From Pseudomonadota bacterium (lineage in GTDB: Bacteria; Pseudomonadota; Alphaproteobacteria; Rhizobiales; Beijerinckiaceae): a stretch of 9,350 bases of DNA. How positions within the stretch are numbered: the stretch's first letter is position 1; each line of letters begins with the position of its first letter. This document shows, piece by piece, positions 4,739-9,350 of the stretch. The translations under genes were made by a program, and so were the position numbers. The stretch spans positions 1 through 9,350 of the forward strand of contig JAJXZN010000071.1 of NCBI GenBank assembly GCA_021780015.1, read 5' to 3'. Under the pieces are notes generated by a model. The model was not told the origin of the DNA and did no database searches. It saw nothing but the letters and a program-made list of their open reading frames with translations.

Positions 4739-5454
4739 CAGCCCGTGCCGAAGGCGCGCCGCAGATAGGCCTGCATAAAGGCCGGCATAGAGGCGTCGAT
4801 GTCGGCAGGGCCGAAGACCGGCACGAGCCGCGCGAATTCCGGATTTTTCTCCTGCGCCAGAAACTCCGCGACCCGCATGATGAGATCGGCGATGGGCAAA
4901 GGCGAACGCAGCTCTTTCATGCAGGCGATCAGCGCGCCGTCGAAGACCACGCTCCACCCCGGCGACGGCGCGACATCCTGTGCCGCAAGGCCGGTTTCTT
5001 CCGCGAGTTCGCGCAACGCGCTGCCTTCAAGATCCAGCCCGTCGCCGTCAAGATCATTCAGATCCGGCGTGCCGCCGGGACAATAGACGCGCCCCGCATT
5101 CGCCGTCCATGCCGCCATTTCGCCGAGAAGATAAGCGCCGTCTGCCGCGCGCAACGCCGCCAGCGCGAAAAGATTGCTGACACCGCCCGGGCGGCCGAGG
5201 TCGTGCCATGCCTGAAAGGCCTTGTATTCCGCAACAAAGCACGTGCCTTGAAGCCGCGCGCCGCCCGGCGCCGCATCGCGCGCAATATCGCGCATCAGCA
5301 ACACTTCGCCGTTATAGAGCCGCGGGTTGGCTTCAACCCGCTTTTGCCAATTGGCGTCGATCTCGGCTGCATGACCGGCCGCGAAATCCCATGCGTTTGG
5401 GCGCAGGCGAATGTCGATCGCTGCCACCTTTTCGATGCGCGGCGCGAGGCTCAC
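4738..5454 (-). CDS. Nudix hydrolase family protein
   Basis: This is a 238-residue protein. The N-terminal part (1-100), with the NPRLYNGEVLLM stretch (43-54), is typical of an alphaproteobacterial Nudix subgroup. ALRAADGAYLLGEMAAWTAN (100-119) leads into the Nudix fold, and the catalytic helix carries RELAEETGL (148-156), the REUxEExGU half of the Nudix box. The upstream GX5E half is degenerate, with Leu where the first Glu is expected. The substrate is unknown; nucleoside-diphosphate derivatives are the family norm. The GTG start at 5454 overlaps the TGA of the PhzF gene as GTGA, so the two are translationally coupled. Its own stop codon touches the end of the palindromic repeat. Confidence 0.88.
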   Translation of the reverse strand: MSLAPRIEKVAAIDIRLRPNAWDFAAGHAAEIDANWQKRVEANPRLYNGEVLLMRDIARDAAPGGARLQGTCFVAEYKAFQAWHDLGRPGGVSNLFALAALRAADGAYLLGEMAAWTANAGRVYCPGGTPDLNDLDGDGLDLEGSALRELAEETGLAAQDVAPSPGWSVVFDGALIACMKELRSPLPIADLIMRVAEFLAQEKNPEFARLVPVFGPADIDASMPAFMQAYLRRAFGTG

Positions 5455-6353
5455 AGATCGAGCTTTCCATCGGCGACGATGACTGCGGCGCCGCCGATCG
5501 CCGCGGTCGCCAGGGCGCCCTCTGCGACATCGAGAGAAAGCACGATCGTGCTCGGCCGGCCGAGCGCCGCGCCTTGCAGGATCGTCAGCGCATGATGGCC
5601 GTCGGGAACAGCCTCGAATTGCATCAGTGCGCCGGCAAAGGCGGCGGCGGCCGAGCCGGTCGCTGGGTCTTCGAAGACGCCGAGGCTCGGCGCGAACATC
5701 CGCGCCTCGAAATCGTCGTTGGCACCACGCGCATAAAGATAAGCGTGCGCCGCCTCCGGCGGGGCGAAGGCGTCGGCGAAACGATCGAGCTGCGGCCGCG
5801 CTGCGTTGAGGGCCGCGAGACTTGCGATCGGCACGCAGGTGAAGGGCGTACCGGCGGAAAAGATCGCCGGCTGATGCCGGCCGAAGCCGATATCGGCCGA
5901 TGCGAGGCCGAGCGCCGCGGCGATTTTTTCGCTGGGCTGCGCTGCACCAATGCGCGCCGGCAATTTCGGCAGCGCGAATTCGGCTTGCCGCGCCTTGCCG
6001 GGGCGGTGGCGGGCGAGGCAGGTCACGGCGCCGACAGGTTCTTCAAGCACGATGCGAACGTCCTGTCCGCGCATCAAGCTCGCGGCGCGCAATTCACCGA
6101 TGAGAACGGCGGCGCCGATCGTTGGGTGGCCGGCGAAGGGCAATTCGGCCTTGGGCGTGAAAATGCGCAGCCGCGCCGTATTGACCGGGTCGAGCGGCGG
6201 CAGGACGAAGACTGTCTCGGACAGGTTGAATTCCGCAGCGATCTTTTGCATGGCCGCCGCGTCGAGGCCGTCGCTGTCGATGACGATAGCAAGCGGATTG
6301 CCGGCGAGCGGCCGGTCGGTGAAGACGTCGAGGAGATAAAATTGGCGGCGCAA
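5451..6353 (-). CDS. PhzF family isomerase/epimerase
   Basis: This 300-residue protein has the two-lobed diaminopimelate-epimerase-like fold of the PhzF family. The motifs are FTDRPLAGNPLAIV (11-24), FNLSETVFVLPP (42-53) with the catalytic-type glutamate E46, ELPFAGHPTIGAA (70-82) and, near the C-terminus, DPATGSAAAAFAGAL. PhzF proper isomerises an anthranilate-type intermediate of phenazine synthesis, but no other phenazine gene is present. This is probably one of the many PhzF-like proteins with an unassigned substrate. I chose a TTG start at 6353 because AAGGAG lies 6 nt upstream and the homologous region begins at once. A TTG at 6404 would add 17 unconserved residues and has no RBS. It is the first gene of a two-gene operon with the Nudix gene. 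Confidence 0.92.
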   Translation of the reverse strand: MRRQFYLLDVFTDRPLAGNPLAIVIDSDGLDAAAMQKIAAEFNLSETVFVLPPLDPVNTARLRIFTPKAELPFAGHPTIGAAVLIGELRAASLMRGQDVRIVLEEPVGAVTCLARHRPGKARQAEFALPKLPARIGAAQPSEKIAAALGLASADIGFGRHQPAIFSAGTPFTCVPIASLAALNAARPQLDRFADAFAPPEAAHAYLYARGANDDFEARMFAPSLGVFEDPATGSAAAAFAGALMQFEAVPDGHHALTILQGAALGRPSTIVLSLDVAEGALATAAIGGAAVIVADGKLDL

Positions 6354-6411
6354 ATGCTGCTCCTTCGGAGCGGGCGTTTTGCGAAACGCTTTGCCTCGCG
6401 TCAAGCCATTG

Positions 6412-6436
6412 AATTTTGCGCGGTTGCGCCAAAATT
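6412..6436. repeat. Inverted repeat between divergent PhzF and rhodanese genes
   Basis: AATTTTG (6412-6418) and CAAAATT (6430-6436) are perfect 7-bp arms. The inner bases (GCGC-GGTT-GCGC) also pair if one base is bulged, giving about 10 bp. Weaker symmetry (CAT/ATG) extends to 6407-6440. It could be an operator or a cruciform; no U tract favours a terminator on either strand. Confidence 0.4.
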
Positions 6437-6451
6437 GATGGGCCGGCTTGC

Positions 6452-6480
6452 TTGCTCGACATACATGCCGAGCCTATAGT
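6452..6480 (+). promoter_or_regulatory. Sigma-70 promoter for the rhodanese gene
   Basis: TTGCTC (6452-6457), a 17-nt spacer and TATAGT (6475-6480) fit a vegetative promoter, with the -10 matching 5 of 6. The transcript would have a leader of about 70 nt before the ATG at 6556. The next upstream in-frame ATG (6448) lies before this promoter, which supports the shorter protein. Confidence 0.5.
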
Positions 6481-6555
6481 TTTCGTATCGTAAACATCGC
6501 CTCTCGTTTTGTGGACTTGGGGCCAGTGGGGCGCAAACGCGCCGGGATCATCACG

Positions 6556-6909
6556 ATGGCTGAAGCGGCAAAGATTATCGTCGAAGACGTGAGCCTGAAG
6601 GATTTGAAAGCCGGGCTTGCCGATGGCTCGATCGTTCTCGTCGACGTGCGCGAGCCGCACGAATATGCCGCCGGCCACATTCCGGGTTCGACGTTGAATC
6701 CGCTGCAAAGCTTCGATCCGGATGCCTTGCCGCCGGCCGCGCCGGGCAAAAGGATCGTCTTCTCCTGCCGCTCCGGCCGCCGCTCGATTGCGGCGCTCGG
6801 GCTCGCGCAGCAGGCGGGGCGCAGCGACATCCGCGCGCATTATCCCGGCGGCATGCTCGGCTGGGAAGGCGCCGGCGAGCCGGTGGAGAATTTTGAGGAC
6901 AGTCTTTAG
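6556..6909 (+). CDS. Rhodanese-like sulfurtransferase
   Basis: This is a single-domain rhodanese of 117 residues. VLVDVREPHEYAAGHIPGS (27-45) is the CH2A-type signature. The active-site loop C71-R-S-G-R-R-S carries the cysteine that forms the persulfide. YPGGMLGWEGAGEPV (96-110) is the C-terminal CH2B-type region, close to that of YgaP/GlpE-like proteins. No signal peptide or membrane helix is present, so it is cytosolic and could transfer sulfane sulfur or detoxify cyanide; the acceptor is unknown. An ATG at 6448 in the same frame is rejected because it precedes the likely promoter and the added residues are not rhodanese-like. The Shine-Dalgarno (GGGA, about 9 nt upstream) is moderate. Its last four bases overlap the end of the convergent gene. 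Confidence 0.93.
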   Translation: MAEAAKIIVEDVSLKDLKAGLADGSIVLVDVREPHEYAAGHIPGSTLNPLQSFDPDALPPAAPGKRIVFSCRSGRRSIAALGLAQQAGRSDIRAHYPGGMLGWEGAGEPVENFEDSL

Positions 6910-8099
6910 CTCGCCTGCATCAAGAGCTCGGCGCGCTCGAAGCGCCGGGCTTTCAGATCGTGCGGTGCCAGCGTGAAATAGACGAGGCCGCCCGGGCCCC
7001 AGCCGTGCAGTTCCTCGCCGTTTGTATATTCGCCGAGTTGAAGCAGAAGTTTAGAGCCCCAGCGCCCCGGCATCTCCACTTCATTAATTTGTATTCGATC
7101 GGGCCAGCCAAAAAGCTTGCTGATTTCATAGCCGCTCATCAGCTTGCTGATTTCTGTGCGTCCTTCCCAATGATTGGGTTTGCCCAGGCTCGCAATGTTA
7201 AGCCGCAGATCGATATAAGCTGATTCCTGAATTTCGGAAAAATTGCGCGCCTCGATGGCCGGCTCGTAAAAATGTGGCAGTTCGAATGTCTCGAAGAAAG
7301 CCAAGCCGCAGGAAATCTGCGGTTCGAAATCCTCGAGCGGCAAATGCGCCGGCGAAAGTGCGCCCGTGTCGGCGAAATAATAGATTTTGCCCCCGGCCGC
7401 CGGAAAGCATCCGCTGACGTCGTCGCCGTCGCCAAAGAAAGATAAGAGCCCAACCTGCGGCAAGCCGAATGCCTTGGCGCGCGCACCCAGTTCCGCACAA
7501 TTGATCTGGCCCAAAAACCAGAAGGGCTCTTCCTTATATGCTGGCCATACGAAATCCTCGGGCACAACGGGAAGGCCGCCGAGGCGCGAGGCTGTCGGTT
7601 CGGCGGATAGAGGCACCGGCCATAATCTGATCGCTGGACGCAGCAAGGCGCAAATCGCTTCGCCGAAACCGGCCTCGGCTATAAGTTCCTCCGCCATTTG
7701 CTTGCTGATGCCGGCAGGCATGGCCTCGAACGGAAACTTTGGCGGCTCGCGCGGTGGCGATGGCTCCGGTTTGCGGTCGAAGAGTCGGTCTTCGAGAAAA
7801 CGGCGCGCAGCTTGTCCCAACGGGTCGTCACGTTCGGCGAGTTCCTGCATGACGGCCAGGCTCTCCTGCCTATGCTGACCGCGGAACAGAAAGAGATGTG
7901 CGACCGTGTCCCGGACTTTCGCATCGCGATGCGATAGAAGTTGGTAAAGCGCGCCGGGCCCATCCGGCTCGGCGTCAATCGCGTCTAATCTTTTGCTGCG
8001 TTCCGAGAATAGCCGATTGTGGCGGCCGACATGCTCCGTGCGTTCGACTTCGCTTATATTTTCGATCAGATCGGCGACGAGCTTTTCGGCCTGCGACAT
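6906..8099 (-). CDS. DUF2019 + DUF1963 (YwqG-like) two-domain protein
   Basis: This 397-residue protein has two parts. Residues 1-108 look like DUF2019, a small helical HEAT-like domain, with HNRLFSERSKRLDAI (27-41) and LYQLLSHRDAKVRDTVAHLF (51-70). A proline-rich linker (111-122) leads to a YwqG-like DUF1963 domain. That domain has SRLGGLPVVPEDFVWP (171-186), WFLGQINCAEL (194-204), GLLSFFGDGDD (217-227), a C-terminal LLLQLGEY and GGLVYFTLAPHDL. Neither domain has a firm biochemical role; both also occur as short stand-alone proteins, some near toxin genes, but no toxin is visible here. The ATG at 8099 has GGGG 8 nt upstream and a good promoter close by. The 7080-7500 part of the gene looks more AT-rich by eye than its neighbours. 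It is cytosolic by sequence. Confidence 0.85.
   Translation of the reverse strand: MSQAEKLVADLIENISEVERTEHVGRHNRLFSERSKRLDAIDAEPDGPGALYQLLSHRDAKVRDTVAHLFLFRGQHRQESLAVMQELAERDDPLGQAARRFLEDRLFDRKPEPSPPREPPKFPFEAMPAGISKQMAEELIAEAGFGEAICALLRPAIRLWPVPLSAEPTASRLGGLPVVPEDFVWPAYKEEPFWFLGQINCAELGARAKAFGLPQVGLLSFFGDGDDVSGCFPAAGGKIYYFADTGALSPAHLPLEDFEPQISCGLAFFETFELPHFYEPAIEARNFSEIQESAYIDLRLNIASLGKPNHWEGRTEISKLMSGYEISKLFGWPDRIQINEVEMPGRWGSKLLLQLGEYTNGEELHGWGPGGLVYFTLAPHDLKARRFERAELLMQAS
7114..7154 (-). repeat. 14-bp direct repeat in frame inside the DUF1963 gene
   Basis: AGCTTGCTGATTTC occurs at 7114-7127 and 7141-7154, exactly 27 bp apart. In the protein it encodes EISKL twice with a nine-residue period (EISKLMSGYEISKL). 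The frame is kept. It is consistent with a small tandem duplication of which only one half is still identical, or with chance reuse of codons. Confidence 0.6.
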
Positions 8100-8122
8100 C
8101 GGCTTACCCCGTCGATGCCGAG

Positions 8123-8151
8123 ATTATGTTCTGTTTTTGTTCCAAGCGCAA
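8123..8151 (-). promoter_or_regulatory. Sigma-70 promoter of the DUF2019-DUF1963 gene
   Basis: The minus strand has TTGCGC (8151-8146), 17 nt and CATAAT (8128-8123), the -10 matching 5 of 6. Transcription would start near 8116 and give a leader of about 17 nt. The promoter lies downstream of the protease-gene terminator, so the two genes are separate units. Confidence 0.55.
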
Positions 8152-8190
8152 GCAAATTGCTCAGGCAACGGTGAAAGAGCATTCAGGTTG

Positions 8191-8212
8191 GAAAAAGCGG
8201 CGCCGAAGCGCC
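8191..8212 (-). terminator. Intrinsic terminator of the protease gene, UUCG tetraloop
   Basis: On the minus strand GGCGC (8212-8208) and GCGCC (8203-8199) close a C(UUCG)G tetraloop, an exceptionally stable hairpin. GCTTTTT follows (T run 8196-8192). It begins 6 nt after the protease stop codon at 8218-8220. Confidence 0.75.
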
Positions 8213-8217
8213 CCTGA

Positions 8218-9237
8218 TTATCTTTCCCTGAGCGCCACCCAATAGCGACGTTTGTCCGAGCGGCGCAGCACGTCGAGCGGCACGGTCGAGCCGATCTTGT
8301 CGGCATCGAGGAGGCGCACGAGGTCGTCGACGCCCGTCACCGGCGTACCCGACACGGCGAGGATGATGTCGCCGGTGAGGAGGCCCGCCTCGTCGGCGGG
8401 ACCGCCCTGTTCGACGGCGGTGATCACCGCGCCGGTCGCCTGTTCGAGGCCGAGGCGCAACGCGATCCGCCGCGGCAGCGGGATCGTGCCGCCGCCGACG
8501 CCGAGCGCGGCACGGCGCACGCGGCCGTGGCGGATGATTTCGCCCAGCACGAAGCGCGCCGTATTCGCCGCGACGGCGAAACAGATGCCCTGCGCACCAA
8601 CGATCATCGCCGTGTTGATGCCGATGACCTCGCCATTGGACGAGACCAGCGGGCCGCCGGAATTTCCGGGGTTCAACGCTGCGTCGGTCTGGATCACGTC
8701 ATCGATCAGCCGGCCGGATTTCGCCCGCAGCGAACGGCCGAGCGCCGAAACGATGCCGGCCGTCACCGTCGCGTCGAAGCCGAGCGGATTGCCGATCGCG
8801 ATGGCGATCTCGCCGCGCTTCAGCGTCTTTGAATCGCCGAGGGCCGCGAAGGGCAGGGTGGTGTCGGCCTCGACGCGCACGAGCGCAAGATCGGTGTCCG
8901 GATCATCGCCCAATACGCGCGCCGACAGGTTGCGGCCGTCGAGCGTCGTGATCTCGGCCCGCTTGCCGCCTTGGACGACATGGCTGTTCGTCAGGATCAG
9001 CCCGTCGGGCGAGACGATGACTCCGGAGCCCGAGCCGCCATGCTTGCCGTCGCCGCGGCGAATGTCGATGCGCACGACCGCGGGGCCGACGCGTTCGACC
9101 ACACCCGCGACGGTGCGCGAGTAAGCGTCGAGAAGCACGCCGTCGTCGCGTGCAGGTGCTGTCGCCGGGGCGGCTTCCGCCGGCGCGAGGCTCTCGTGGC
9201 TATCGTCCAAAAGAAATGTGGGATGGGAGTCGAACAT
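8218..9237 (-). CDS. HtrA/DegP-type trypsin-like serine protease with C-terminal PDZ domain
   Basis: This 339-residue protein carries the full catalytic triad: H86 in TNSHVV, D116 in DTDLALV and S193 in GNSGGPL. One PDZ domain follows (about 245-335), with the peptide-binding type segment PADEAGLLTGDIILAV (280-295). HtrA enzymes degrade or refold misfolded proteins and are usually periplasmic. Here the first 40 residues are acidic and Ala/Pro-rich, with no signal peptide or membrane anchor, so a cytosolic location is inferred. I chose the ATG at 9237 because AAGGA lies 5 nt upstream. An ATG at 9258 would add seven residues and has no RBS. The frame stays open to the right edge but contains no ATG, GTG or TTG start between 9258 and 9350. 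No convincing promoter was seen. Confidence 0.9.
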   Translation of the reverse strand: MFDSHPTFLLDDSHESLAPAEAAPATAPARDDGVLLDAYSRTVAGVVERVGPAVVRIDIRRGDGKHGGSGSGVIVSPDGLILTNSHVVQGGKRAEITTLDGRNLSARVLGDDPDTDLALVRVEADTTLPFAALGDSKTLKRGEIAIAIGNPLGFDATVTAGIVSALGRSLRAKSGRLIDDVIQTDAALNPGNSGGPLVSSNGEVIGINTAMIVGAQGICFAVAANTARFVLGEIIRHGRVRRAALGVGGGTIPLPRRIALRLGLEQATGAVITAVEQGGPADEAGLLTGDIILAVSGTPVTGVDDLVRLLDADKIGSTVPLDVLRRSDKRRYWVALRER

Positions 9238-9283
9238 CGCAGTCCTTGCGCTGGACATAGATGTAGGTACACCTTTGTCCGAT

Positions 9284-9308
9284 AAAAGGCCCGCATCGAC
9301 GCGGGGCC
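9284..9308 (-). terminator. Terminator-like hairpin upstream of the protease gene
   Basis: On the minus strand GGCCCCGC (9308-9301) pairs with GCGGGCC (9294-9288) with one bulged C and a 6-nt loop, followed by TTTT (9287-9284). It would end a transcript entering from beyond the right edge, so the protease promoter should lie between here and 9237. In 9309-9350 I see only a possible ten-codon gene tail ending in TGA at 9319-9317. Confidence 0.5.
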
Positions 9309-9350
9309 GGTGCAGCTCAAGCAGAGATGCGCCGGCAGCTCCGCGCAGTC

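Noticed and set aside
5208..6479. A 423-codon open frame on the plus strand opposite the PhzF and Nudix genes
   Set aside because: Its translation is Arg/Gly-rich with no recognisable motif, and it is antisense to two genes with clear family motifs, as expected for GC-rich shadow frames.
8252..9124. A 290-codon plus-strand frame antisense to the protease
   Set aside because: It is Pro/Ser/Arg-rich without motifs, and the minus strand carries a complete protease domain.
9317..9350. Possible C-terminal tail of a minus-strand gene ending in TGA at 9319-9317
   Set aside because: Only ten codons are visible and none is diagnostic. The terminator-like hairpin just after it is suggestive, but this is not enough to call a gene.
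1..9350. CRISPR array, tRNA, rRNA, insertion sequence or phage genes
   Set aside because: No regularly spaced repeats, cloverleaf-like sequence, transposase motifs or phage-type genes were seen on either strand.

Overview
The window looks like chromosomal DNA of a GC-rich alphaproteobacterium. The protein families fit Hyphomicrobiales, possibly a Beijerinckiaceae relative: pirin/WrbA beside a LysR regulator, a Hyphomicrobiales-type Nudix protein, and an intergenic palindromic repeat of a kind I remember from that group. The species cannot be fixed from the sequence alone. No rRNA, tRNA, CRISPR array, transposase or phage gene was seen. Genes are densely packed and several neighbours overlap.

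Layout. Positions 1-159 (minus) hold the start of an unrecognised gene that runs off the left edge. Positions 253-1615 (minus) encode the quinone reductase WrbA and, upstream of it, a pirin-family quercetinase-like protein. A LysR regulator (1727-2641, plus) faces them divergently and overlaps, or nearly overlaps, a DUF302 gene (2650-3048). Positions 3049-4292 (minus) form a fluoride-resistance unit. In transcript order it has a promoter, a fluoride riboswitch, a possible 34-codon leader ORF, the CrcB/Fluc channel, a DUF190 protein and a small XRE-type DNA-binding protein. A short exported protein (4362-4640, plus) follows. A palindromic repeat exactly fills the gap to the convergent PhzF-Nudix operon (4738-6353, minus). 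A rhodanese (6556-6909, plus) ends inside the end of a DUF2019-DUF1963 protein (6906-8099, minus). A trypsin-like/PDZ protease with no visible signal peptide (8218-9237, minus) closes the window, with terminator-like hairpins on both sides.

How the parts work together. Pirin plus WrbA next to LysR suggests a quinone/flavonoid or electrophile response controlled from the 1616-1726 intergenic region. The best-supported regulatory system is the fluoride unit. The aptamer begins at the predicted transcription start. Its 3' strand is perfectly complementary (7 bp) to a strong Shine-Dalgarno sequence downstream, which points to a translational ON switch. That Shine-Dalgarno serves a short leader ORF overlapping the crcB start rather than crcB itself, which is unusual and the most interesting point here. 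The remaining genes look like ordinary accessory metabolism and protein-quality functions.
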